From: Stackebrandtia nassauensis DSM 44728
Lineage (GTDB): Bacteria > Actinomycetota > Actinomycetes > Mycobacteriales > Micromonosporaceae
Length of the DNA stretch: 64,000 nt
Assembly: GCF_000024545.1 (NCBI RefSeq)
Contig: NC_013947.1
Span: 1,488,001 to 1,552,000, forward strand
Reading direction: 5' to 3'
The notes under the pieces are model-generated. The model was not told where the DNA came from. It ran no database searches and worked only from the letters and a program-made list of their open reading frames with translations. Made by a program: the position numbers and the translations under genes. Of this stretch, positions 43,781 to 51,172 are shown one piece after another (position 1 is the first letter of the stretch; each line of letters starts with the position of its first letter).

Positions 43781-44509
43781 TCAGACGCCGCAGTTGGGTG
43801 CCGACCAGTAGATCCGGTTGAGGCCGTCGAGGTGCACGTGATCGCCGTGGCCGTCGTACCCGGGACCGAGAATGGTGCCGAAGCCGTGGTACCGGGCCTG
43901 TTTGGCCAGTGTGCACAGACTGTGGCTGCCCACCAGGTCGGCGGCCGAGCCGGTCATGTGCTGGCTGTTGGACGCACCTCCCACCGCGTCGTTGCAGGCC
44001 TTGCTGCGGAAGCCGCTTGAGACGCTGATCGACTTGTCGCCCAGGGCGTGCCGCATCGCCTCCAGCTTCCACATGGTGATCAGCGCCCGGTACTTCGCGG
44101 TCGTGGACGAGACCGTCCCACCGGCCCAGCTGCTGTTGCAGCCGTTCAGTTCGGCGTAGGAGAAGTGCTTCGGGGTGTTGTCACCGTCCTGAAGCGAGTA
44201 GATCTTGCGGAAGGTTCGCGAACCGGCGACACCGTCGGCGGCCAGGCCGTAGGCCTTCTGGAAGCGTTTGACGGCGGACTCGGTGCGGGCGCCGAACTCA
44301 CCGTCGAGGGAGAGGATGTTTCCGTAGCCGGGGTAACCGGCGACCCGGATCTGCAGTTGCTTGACGTCGTTGCCTTTCATGCCCTTCTTCAGTTTGCGGT
44401 CCCACGAGTAGGCGGCGTGGGCGGTGCCGCTGGTCATCGCGATGACCGCCGCCGAGGTCGGCACCATGACGGCGGCGGACAACAGGGCGCGGCGAGTTGC
44501 GTCGGACAT
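43781..44509 (-). CDS. secreted M15-family peptidase with peptidoglycan-binding domain
   Basis: 242 residues from the ATG at 44509 (GGAG site). A signal peptide (about residues 1-32, ending TAHA) precedes a PG_binding_1 domain (MKGNDVKQLQIRVAGYPGYG ... AVKRFQKAYGLAADGVAG). A D-Ala-D-Ala carboxypeptidase-like M15_3 domain follows with the zinc ligands SNSQHMTGSAADL and DHVHLDG. It probably trims peptidoglycan peptides. Monocistronic. Confidence 0.9.
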   Translation of the reverse strand: MSDATRRALLSAAVMVPTSAAVIAMTSGTAHAAYSWDRKLKKGMKGNDVKQLQIRVAGYPGYGNILSLDGEFGARTESAVKRFQKAYGLAADGVAGSRTFRKIYSLQDGDNTPKHFSYAELNGCNSSWAGGTVSSTTAKYRALITMWKLEAMRHALGDKSISVSSGFRSKACNDAVGGASNSQHMTGSAADLVGSHSLCTLAKQARYHGFGTILGPGYDGHGDHVHLDGLNRIYWSAPNCGV

Positions 44510-44583
44510 TGAAACTCCAATGTGTAGTTGGCTACTACGGGCGGATGTTCGGGACATACTCGCGAGTAGTGCCACCGCGCGCC

Positions 44584-44600
44584 AATGACCGTTCGGTCAT
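44584..44600. promoter_or_regulatory. orphan palindrome of TetR-operator type
   Basis: ATGACCG-TT-CGGTCAT (7-2-7, 44585-44600) is a perfect palindrome in a 200-bp gap without a gene, 75 bp upstream of the M15 start. No TetR gene is adjacent. It could be a site for a distant regulator or be left from a deleted one. Confidence 0.4.
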
Positions 44601-44711
44601 ACATGAAGAAATCGTCGACCGCCGCGAAGCCCGCGCAGCCGCCGGACGCATGAACATCGCCCGCCAGCTGGCCTTCCCGCCCCGAAACGGCTCCACCGAA
44701 ACCCGGTCCGG

Positions 44712-45149
44712 CTACAGCGTCATGAACCCGAACCGCGCCGCGACCTCGGCCTGAGCCTGGTCGCGGGTCGCGAAGCCGCAGGTCTCGCCGTCCGCCAATT
44801 CGATGACCGTCAAGGCCGCGCACGCGACATGCCAAGCGTCCATTGCTCTGAGCCCGTCGCCCTTGACGATCTCGAGGGCGTGGCGTTCGATGTCACGTTG
44901 GCGAGCGGTGAGGAGGGTGATGGCGCCGTCGGGGCCGATGTCGGTTTCCCAGGCGGCTACGAGCTTCTGGGGCTGTCCACGGTGGGCACGTGCGGCGCGC
45001 ACCAGCGCACCGGTGACCTCGACCCGCGTCCAGGTTCCCGACACGACGACGAGTTCGGGGTCCTCCAGCAGCGAACGCGCCTTGTCGTGCCCGGCCTCGT
45101 CGGGCAGGTAGGCGCGAACCAGGACGGAGGAGTCGGCGTACACGATCAC
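44712..45149 (-). CDS. PIN-domain toxin, VapC type
   Basis: 145 residues from a GTG at 45149 that overlaps the antitoxin stop (GTGA). The PIN acidic residues are in VYADSSVLV (Asp), TRVEVTGAL (Glu), GLRAMDAWHVA (Asp) and FATRDQAQAE (Asp). VapC proteins are Mg-dependent RNases, usually cutting tRNA or rRNA. The pair with the upstream antitoxin is classic. Standard length. Confidence 0.9.
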   Translation of the reverse strand: MIVYADSSVLVRAYLPDEAGHDKARSLLEDPELVVVSGTWTRVEVTGALVRAARAHRGQPQKLVAAWETDIGPDGAITLLTARQRDIERHALEIVKGDGLRAMDAWHVACAALTVIELADGETCGFATRDQAQAEVAARFGFMTL

Positions 45150-45454
45150 AGGCGCTCCCGGTCCTCGTCGAGGATGTCGTCGATGATCTGCCCCCAGCCG
45201 CGGGCGCCGTCGATCGCCTGCCGGTATTGCTTCAGGCTCAACGGCGGTGACAACGGCGCGGGCGGGATGACCGACAGCATGCCCATGGCGGCGGCACGGG
45301 AGCGGATCCGGTCCCGTGCGGACTCCCGGTCGACCTGCGAGGCGATCAGGACGAGCTCGTTGAGCAGCGCGTTCACGGAGCGGCCCTCGTCCTTGGCGCG
45401 TTGCCGCAAGCGCGCGTGCACCTCGTCGTCGACTCTGATCAGCAGTTGCTTCAT
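45146..45454 (-). CDS. ribbon-helix-helix antitoxin (VapB/CopG-like)
   Basis: 102 residues. The N-terminal MKQLLIRVDDEVHARLRQRA and GRSVNALLNELVLIAS are an Arc/CopG ribbon-helix-helix. The C-terminal half is a linker plus helix that would block the toxin. It precedes vapC, the normal order, and probably autoregulates through the TGATATCA repeats upstream. Confidence 0.85.
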   Translation of the reverse strand: MKQLLIRVDDEVHARLRQRAKDEGRSVNALLNELVLIASQVDRESARDRIRSRAAAMGMLSVIPPAPLSPPLSLKQYRQAIDGARGWGQIIDDILDEDRERL

Positions 45455-45461
45455 AGAGTGA

Positions 45462-45488
45462 TGATATCACTTTTCGGATATGATATCA
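45462..45488. promoter_or_regulatory. operator of the toxin-antitoxin pair
   Basis: Two identical palindromes TGATATCA (45462-45469 and 45481-45488), 19 bp apart, lie 8 bp upstream of the antitoxin start. RHS/CopG-type antitoxins bind such paired sites. Confidence 0.6.
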
Positions 45489-45566
45489 GTCGGTCGTCCG
45501 CATATCCCAGCGCACATGTGGCGGCATAACCTGGACATATCGAATCGGCTGGGCGAAAGGACCGCG

Positions 45567-46193
45567 ATGTCGGCGACGAAGTTGCTGGTGCTGGGAGTGG
45601 TGCGGATCTTCGGGACCGCGCACGGCTATCTGGTGCACAACGAGCTGACGACCTGGGGCGCCCACGAATGGGCCAACGTCAAGTGGGGTTCGATCTACCA
45701 CGCGTTGCGCCAGATGCAGTCCAAGGGACTGCTGGAGTCGACGATCACCGACGACCATCTCGGCCGGGTCGACTACACCATGACCGAGGCGGGCGACGCC
45801 GAGTTCTTCCGGCTGCTGCGCCAGGCCCTGCGGACCCCGGAGTCGCGGCCCGACTCGCTGGCCGCCGGGCTGGCCTTCCTGACGGCGCTGCCGCGCGACG
45901 AGGTGATCTCGCTGCTGAAGGAGCGGGTCGCCGCGCTGGAGGAGGGCCGGGCCGAGCTGACGCCGCTGCTGACCGACGAGGCCAAGTGCAACTGGGACGC
46001 CGAGGGTGCCGGGCACGTGCCGGAGCTGTTCGGTTTCTGGGCCCACACCGCCGACACGGCGATCGCCTGGGCCAACGGGCTGATCTCGCGGCTGGAGGCC
46101 GGGGACTACGTGATGGCGGGGGAGTCGGACACCGCCTTCGGCACGCCGGGCATCGCCAAACCCTCGCCGCGCGCGGCCACTGACTGCGACTGA
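45567..46193 (+). CDS. PadR-family transcriptional regulator
   Basis: 208 residues from the ATG at 45567 (GAAAGGA site). N-terminal winged helix (KLLVLGVVRIFGTAHGYLVH, then SIYHALRQMQSKGLLE) and a C-terminal Vir-like helical domain. It stands 96 bp upstream of a DrrAB-like exporter and is the likely controller of that operon. Confidence 0.9.
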   Translation: MSATKLLVLGVVRIFGTAHGYLVHNELTTWGAHEWANVKWGSIYHALRQMQSKGLLESTITDDHLGRVDYTMTEAGDAEFFRLLRQALRTPESRPDSLAAGLAFLTALPRDEVISLLKERVAALEEGRAELTPLLTDEAKCNWDAEGAGHVPELFGFWAHTADTAIAWANGLISRLEAGDYVMAGESDTAFGTPGIAKPSPRAATDCD

Positions 46194-46223
46194 GTCGCCG
46201 CCGAAATTACCCACTATTAAAAC

Positions 46224-46275
46224 TTGCATAGTTCGCCGCGGGTGAGCTACTGTCAATCGGCACTCAAGTTTGAGT
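46224..46275 (+). promoter_or_regulatory. promoter and PadR-type operator of the ABC exporter
   Basis: A plausible promoter (TTGCAT at 46224-46229, 18 bp, TACTGT at 46248-46253) is followed at the expected start-point by the palindrome ACTCAA-GT-TTGAGT (46262-46275). Binding there would block initiation. The ribosome site GGAGG follows at 46279. Confidence 0.55.
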
Positions 46276-46289
46276 ATCGGAGGCATGTA

Positions 46290-47249
46290 GTGATACACAC
46301 CCGCGGGCTCGCCCGCAGTTTCAAGGCCAAGAAAACGACCGTCGAGGCCGTCAAGGGAGTCGACATCGACGTCAACGAGGGGGAACTGGTGGCGTTCCTC
46401 GGCCCCAACGGCGCCGGGAAGTCCACCACCCTGCGCATGCTCACCACGTTGCTGCGCCCCACGCGCGGCAGTGCCCGGGTCGCCGGGCACGACGTGCTCA
46501 CCGATCCGCTCAAGGTCCGGCAGAACATCGGCTACATCGGACAGGGCAACAGCGCCGGTCACGCCCACCGGGTTCTGGACGAACTCGTCAGCCAGGGCAG
46601 CTTCTACGGGATGCCGCGCGCCAAGGCCCGCGTCCGGGGCACCGAACTGCTGGCGGCGCTGGATCTGTCCGATCTGGCCAAACGCGCCGGGATGACCCTG
46701 TCGGGCGGACAACGGCGCCGCGTCGACATCGCCCTGGGCATGATGCACCACCCCCGGCTGCTGTTCCTGGACGAGCCCTCGACCGGACTCGACCCGCAGA
46801 ACCGCGCCAACCTCGCCGACGAGATCCGTCGGCTGCGCTCCGAGTTCGGCATGACCATCTTCCTGACCACCCACTACCTGGAGGAGGCCGACCAGCTCGC
46901 CGAACGGGTCCTGATCATCGACCACGGCGCGGTGATCGCCTCGGGAACCCCGTCCGAACTCAAGGCCACCCTCGCCGGGGACCGGATCGACCTGGGCTTC
47001 GCCGAAGCCGACACCGCCGCGACCGCCGCCGCGCGCTGCGAGGGATTCGCGGGGGTCAAGGAGGTCACCCTCACCGGCACCCGGCTGAACCTGGCCGTCG
47101 GGGAGGGCGAGTCGACGCTGCCGAGGCTGCTGCGGCATCTGGACGCCGACGGGATCACCGTCACCACCGCCAATGTCCACATTCCCACCCTCGACGACGT
47201 GTTCCTGGCCCTGACCGGCCGGACGCTGCGCGACGAGGACGAAGGCTGA
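46290..47249 (+). CDS. ABC exporter ATP-binding protein, DrrA type
   Basis: 319 residues from a GTG at 46290 (GGAGG, 6 bp). Walker A GPNGAGKSTT, signature LSGGQRRRVDIALGMM, Walker B LFLDEPSTGLDPQ and H-loop TTHYLEEAD, then the C-terminal DrrA-like domain (DDVFLALTGR). Such ATPases work with a six-helix ABC-2 permease to export drugs such as anthracyclines. The permease gene follows 12 bp downstream. Confidence 0.94.
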   Translation: MIHTRGLARSFKAKKTTVEAVKGVDIDVNEGELVAFLGPNGAGKSTTLRMLTTLLRPTRGSARVAGHDVLTDPLKVRQNIGYIGQGNSAGHAHRVLDELVSQGSFYGMPRAKARVRGTELLAALDLSDLAKRAGMTLSGGQRRRVDIALGMMHHPRLLFLDEPSTGLDPQNRANLADEIRRLRSEFGMTIFLTTHYLEEADQLAERVLIIDHGAVIASGTPSELKATLAGDRIDLGFAEADTAATAAARCEGFAGVKEVTLTGTRLNLAVGEGESTLPRLLRHLDADGITVTTANVHIPTLDDVFLALTGRTLRDEDEG

Positions 47250-47261
47250 GAGGACGCCACC

Positions 47262-48017
47262 ATGAAATTCTTCTCCGACACCGGCAAGGTGTTCATCCGC
47301 GAGATCAAACCCACCCTGTACGACCCGATCAGTCCACTGTTCAGCCTGGCGCAGCCGATCATCTTCCTGGCGCTGTTGGGACCGCTGGTGGCGAACATGC
47401 CCTCGGCGGGCGGCGACACCTCCTGGCAGTGGTTCGTCCCCGGCATCCTCGTGATGGTGGTGCTGTTCGGCACCTCGATGACCGGCTCGAACCTGGGCTG
47501 GGAGATGCAGACCGGATCCCACGAACGCGTCATGGTGACACCGCTGAGCCGCTCGGCGATGCTGGTCGGCAAGTCGCTCAAGGAGATCGCGCCGCTGGCG
47601 GTGCAGACCGTCCTCATCGTCGTCATCATGCTGCCGTTCGGATTCAAGCTCTACTTCGGACCCGCGTTGCTGGGGCTCGTGATCCTCGCGGTGATGGCCG
47701 TCGGGCTCGGCGCGCTGTCCTACGCGCTGGCCATCGCGGCCCGCAAGAAGGACTGGCTGTTCTGGGCGATCCAGCAGACGGCGTTGTTCCCGCTGCTCAT
47801 CCTGTCGGGCATGATGATGCCGCTCGACTACGGTCCGCAGTGGATGCGAAACGTGTCCACATACAACCCGGTCACCTACATCGTCGACGCCGAACGCGCC
47901 CTGTTCTCGGGCGAACTGGCCACCAACACCGTCATGTACGGCGCCCTCGCGGCGCTGGGCTTCGCCGTCGTCGGCCTGCTGGTCGGCACCACCACCATCC
48001 GCCGCGCCACCGTCTGA
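47262..48017 (+). CDS. ABC-2 type exporter permease, DrrB type
   Basis: 251 residues with six membrane helices. ABC-2 pattern: RMRN-type EIKPTLYDPISPLFSLAQP at the start and WMRNVSTYNPVTYIVDAERAL before the last helix. Partner of the DrrA-like ATPase. The operon continues with an NAD(P)-binding protein gene after 31 bp. Confidence 0.93.
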   Translation: MKFFSDTGKVFIREIKPTLYDPISPLFSLAQPIIFLALLGPLVANMPSAGGDTSWQWFVPGILVMVVLFGTSMTGSNLGWEMQTGSHERVMVTPLSRSAMLVGKSLKEIAPLAVQTVLIVVIMLPFGFKLYFGPALLGLVILAVMAVGLGALSYALAIAARKKDWLFWAIQQTALFPLLILSGMMMPLDYGPQWMRNVSTYNPVTYIVDAERALFSGELATNTVMYGALAALGFAVVGLLVGTTTIRRATV

Positions 48018-48048
48018 ACCCCTTTTCCCACAACCGAAGGAGTATTGA

Positions 48049-48876
48049 ATGACCATTCTCGTCACCGGTGCCACCGGGAATGTCGGACGCGTTCTCGTCG
48101 AGCAGCTGGTCGCGGCGGGCGAGTCCGTCCGCGGCCTCACCCGTGACCCCTCCCGGGCCGCGCTTCCCGACGGCGCCGAGGCGGTGGCGGGCGACTTCGG
48201 CGACCCCGACAGCGTCACCGCCGCGCTCGAGGGCGTCGAGGCGGTGTTCCTGCTGGCGATGCTGGCCCTGGAGACCCCCAAGGTCGCCGAGCTGTTCCCG
48301 GCCGCGGGCGTGCGGCGGGTCGTCACCATGACCACCGACGCCATCGACGAGGACATCGACCTGGGCCAGTTCCGGGCCGTCGAGGCCGCCGTCGAGGCGA
48401 CCGGACTCGAGTGGACCCACGTGCGGCCCGGCGAGTTCGCGCTCAACAAGCGCGACTTCTGGGGCCCGACCATCAAGGCCGACGGCGTGGTGTGCAGCGC
48501 CTACCCCGACGCCATCGGGGCCCCGGTCCACGAGGCCGACATCGCCGCCGTCGCCGCGACAGCGCTGACCGCCGAGGGCCACAACGGCAGGATCTACCGG
48601 CTGCGGGGCCCGCAGAGCAGCCACCGGCAGCAGGCCGCGGCCATCGCGGCGGCCACCGGCCGCGAGATCCGGGTCGAGCGGGTCACCCACAACGCCGAAC
48701 GCGCCCAGATGATCGCGCAGGGCGTACCGGCCTGGGCGGCCGACCACGTGCTGTCCTACCCGGTGCGCTGGGCCGACGAACCCTGCGAGACCACGGCCGA
48801 CGTCGAACTGGTGACCGGGGCCCCGGCCCGGGACTTCGGTCAGTGGGCCGCCGACCACGCCGCCGACTTCAGCTGA
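48049..48876 (+). CDS. NmrA/QOR2-like NAD(P)-binding protein
   Basis: 275 residues. An atypical SDR: MTILVTGATGNVGRVLVEQL with the GxxGxxG nucleotide-binding motif, ending without a YxxxK catalytic pair. This matches the NmrA/NAD(P)H:quinone oxidoreductase 2 branch, which may act as a reductase or a redox sensor. It is the last gene of the PadR-ABC operon, so it could modify the exported compound. A GC stem follows. Confidence 0.85.
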   Translation: MTILVTGATGNVGRVLVEQLVAAGESVRGLTRDPSRAALPDGAEAVAGDFGDPDSVTAALEGVEAVFLLAMLALETPKVAELFPAAGVRRVVTMTTDAIDEDIDLGQFRAVEAAVEATGLEWTHVRPGEFALNKRDFWGPTIKADGVVCSAYPDAIGAPVHEADIAAVAATALTAEGHNGRIYRLRGPQSSHRQQAAAIAAATGREIRVERVTHNAERAQMIAQGVPAWAADHVLSYPVRWADEPCETTADVELVTGAPARDFGQWAADHAADFS

Positions 48877-48881
48877 CGGCA

Positions 48882-48919
48882 CCAGGGCGGGACGCGTGGT
48901 GACGCGCGCCCCGCCCTGG
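48882..48919 (+). terminator. GC-rich stem after the ABC exporter operon
   Basis: CCAGGGCGGG (48882-48891) pairs with CCCGCCCTGG (48910-48919). It separates the exporter operon from DUF503/rbfA. No T-run follows. Confidence 0.6.
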
Positions 48920-48930
48920 GTAATCGGACT

Positions 48931-48959
48931 TTCCATTTCGCCCTGTCCGGGCGTACTCT
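48931..48959 (+). promoter_or_regulatory. promoter of DUF503-rbfA, probably leaderless
   Basis: A -10 box TACTCT (48954-48959) ends 6 bp before the GTG at 48966, with a weak -35 (TTCCAT, 48931-48936) 17 bp upstream. No ribosome site precedes the GTG, so a leaderless mRNA is likely. It gives this half of the translation operon its own start. Confidence 0.55.
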
Positions 48960-48965
48960 TTAGCG

Positions 48966-49259
48966 GTGTTCACGGGTACTGCCGTCTTCGACATCCTGTT
49001 GCCGGGCGATTCGCGCTCTCTCAAAGCCAAAAGGTCTTATGTGAGGCCTATTGTCGCGTCCCTGCGCAGGTTGGAGGTGTCGGCGGCGGAGGTCGGAGCC
49101 ACCGATCTGCACGGCCGCACCGAGGTGGGCGTCGCCGTTGTGGCGGGTGAACACGCGCATGTCCAGGACGTGCTGGACAAATGCGAAAAACTGGTGGTGG
49201 GTCGTCCGGAAGCCGAACTACTGAGCGTCCGGCGCCGGATCTTCGGCCCCGAAGAGTAG
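48966..49259 (+). CDS. DUF503 (YlxP-like) protein
   Basis: 97 residues from a GTG. The family signature MFTGTAVFDILLPGDSRSLK and AEVGATDLHGRTEVGVAVVA is clear. YlxP-like proteins normally sit between infB and rbfA and are linked to ribosome assembly, though their role is poorly defined. Here it starts a new transcript far from infB. Confidence 0.93.
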   Translation: MFTGTAVFDILLPGDSRSLKAKRSYVRPIVASLRRLEVSAAEVGATDLHGRTEVGVAVVAGEHAHVQDVLDKCEKLVVGRPEAELLSVRRRIFGPEE

Positions 49260-49274
49260 AAAGGTGGCCTCGCG

Positions 49275-49712
49275 ATGAGTGAATCGGCGAAGGCGCGCAA
49301 GATGGCCGAACGTGTCAAGGAATTGACCGCGACGGCGATTCGCGCCCATGTCAAAGATCCTCGGCTGGGCATGGTGACGATTACCGACGCCCGTCTGACT
49401 CCGGACTTCCGGGAGGCCACGCTCTACTACACCGTCTTCGGCGACGACGACTCGCACGCCGCCAGCGCCGCGGCCCTCGACAGCGCCAAGGGCCTGCTGC
49501 GCTCCAACGTCGGCAAGGCACTGGGCCTGCGGCACTCCCCGTCGCTGACCTTCGTCGCCGACCGGCTGCCCGAGGACGTCAACCGCATCGACGACCTGCT
49601 CGCCAAGGCCGCCGACGCCGACGCGAAGGTGCACCAGATGGCGGCCAAAGCCTCCTACGCGGGCGACCCGCACCCGTACAAGGTGGAGGACGAGGACGAC
49701 GACCTGCGGTGA
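49275..49712 (+). CDS. rbfA: 30S ribosome-binding factor RbfA
   Basis: 145 residues. RbfA helps 16S rRNA 5'-end maturation and cold adaptation. The KH-like domain (SESAKARKMAERVKELTATA, VTITDARLTPDFREATLYY) and the family end (DRLPEDVNRIDDLLAKAADA) are intact. It follows DUF503 by 15 bp and has a strong terminator. Confidence 0.96.
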   Translation: MSESAKARKMAERVKELTATAIRAHVKDPRLGMVTITDARLTPDFREATLYYTVFGDDDSHAASAAALDSAKGLLRSNVGKALGLRHSPSLTFVADRLPEDVNRIDDLLAKAADADAKVHQMAAKASYAGDPHPYKVEDEDDDLR

Positions 49713-49721
49713 TCGAACGTG

Positions 49722-49754
49722 ACGGGCACCCGGAAGCCCCGGGTGCCCGTTTTT
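49722..49754 (+). terminator. intrinsic terminator after rbfA
   Basis: Perfect 12-bp stem (49722-49733 with 49739-49750) followed by T residues. Confidence 0.9.
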
Positions 49755-49827
49755 CGTGCCCACCCTCACAGGCCGGTAAGGTTTATTGGCTCTATGACTC
49801 ATTACATTTCTGTGGCAGGATGAAGGA

Positions 49828-51156
49828 GTGACCATCGCAGCGGATGCCCCCGCCGCCAACCCCGCGAGCCTGCGCCGCATCACCGCCCTGGCGCTGCCCG
49901 CGCTGGTCGTGTTGGCCGCCGAACCCCTGTACATCCTGGTAGACACCGCCGTCGTCGGCCACCTCGGCCGGGTGCCGCTGGCCGCCCTGGCCCTGGGCGG
50001 CGGCGTCATGAGCGTCGCGGCCTGGATCGGCAACGTCCTCGCCTACGGCACCACCGGCCGGGTCGCCCGCCGCTTCGGCGCCGGACAGCGCGCCGAGGCC
50101 GTCGCCGAGGGTGTCCAGGGTTCCTGGCTGGCCGTGATCGGCGGCCTGCTCATGATCGCCGTCGTCGAGATCTTCGCCGGACCGCTGTCACGGGCACTGG
50201 CCGGTGGCCCCGGGGCCGTGGCCACCGCCGCCGAACAGTGGCTGCGCATCGGCGTGCTCGGCGCCCCGTTCCTGCTTTTGGCCATGGCCGGACAGGGCTG
50301 GATGCGCGGCGTCCAGGACACCCGCCGCCCCATGTACATCGTGCTGGCCGCCAGCGTCGGCTCGGCCATCCTGGCCCCGATCCTGGTCTACCCCGCCGGA
50401 ATGGGCCTGGTCGGTTCGGCCGTGGCCAACGTCGCCGCCCAACTGGTCTCAGGTTCGCTGTTCATCCGCGCCCTGGTCTCCGAGGGCGTCAGCCTGCGTC
50501 CGCAGTGGTCGGTGATCCGGCGCCAGCTCGGCCTGTCCCGCGACCTGATCATCCGCGGCGGCACCTTCCAGCTGTGCTTCATCTCGGCCGCCGCCGTCGC
50601 CGCCCGCTTCGGGGCCGCGAGCCTCGCCGCCCACCAGATCGGCCTGCAACTGTGGTTCTTCGCCGCCCTGGCCCTGGACGCGGTCGCCATCGCCGCCCAG
50701 GCCCTCATCGGCGCCGAACTCGGCGGCGGCAGCGCCCAGCGCGCCCGCGACACCGCCCGCCGCATCGGCTGGATCGGCCTGGGCTACGGCACCGCCTTCG
50801 CCGTGGCGGTGCTGGCCGGTGCCCCGTTTCTGCCGGGACTGTTCTCTTCGGACGCCACCGTCCACGAACAGGCTGCCGTCCTGTGGCCCTGGTTCATCGG
50901 CCTGCTGCCCATCGCGGGCCTGGTCTTCGCCCTCGACGGCGTCTTCATCGGCGCCGGTGACACCGCCTTCATGCGCAACATGACCATCGTGGCCGCGCTG
51001 TTCGGTTTCCTGCCGCTGATCTGGCTGACCTACGGCTTCGGCTGGGGACTGGGTGGCATCTGGGCGGGCCTGTCGGCCTTCATGCTGCTGCGCCTCGTCG
51101 CGCTGCTGCTGCGGCAACGCGGCGGCAAGTGGGCCGTCGTCGGCGCCGAACGCTGA
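49828..51156 (+). CDS. MATE-family efflux protein, DinF type
   Basis: 442 residues from a GTG, twelve membrane helices. The N-half carries LALPALVVLAAEPLYILVDT and the two homologous six-helix bundles typical of DinF-branch MATE transporters. These are Na+ or H+ antiporters for drugs or oxidised compounds. Its position after rbfA is conserved in actinobacteria, but the usual nrnA before and truB after are missing. Confidence 0.93.
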   Translation: MTIAADAPAANPASLRRITALALPALVVLAAEPLYILVDTAVVGHLGRVPLAALALGGGVMSVAAWIGNVLAYGTTGRVARRFGAGQRAEAVAEGVQGSWLAVIGGLLMIAVVEIFAGPLSRALAGGPGAVATAAEQWLRIGVLGAPFLLLAMAGQGWMRGVQDTRRPMYIVLAASVGSAILAPILVYPAGMGLVGSAVANVAAQLVSGSLFIRALVSEGVSLRPQWSVIRRQLGLSRDLIIRGGTFQLCFISAAAVAARFGAASLAAHQIGLQLWFFAALALDAVAIAAQALIGAELGGGSAQRARDTARRIGWIGLGYGTAFAVAVLAGAPFLPGLFSSDATVHEQAAVLWPWFIGLLPIAGLVFALDGVFIGAGDTAFMRNMTIVAALFGFLPLIWLTYGFGWGLGGIWAGLSAFMLLRLVALLLRQRGGKWAVVGAER

Positions 51157-51172
51157 CGACGACCCACCGGCC

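Noticed and set aside
45486-48476. A 996-codon minus-strand frame across the PadR and ABC genes
   Set aside because: Low-complexity translation; the plus-strand genes are clear families with ribosome sites.
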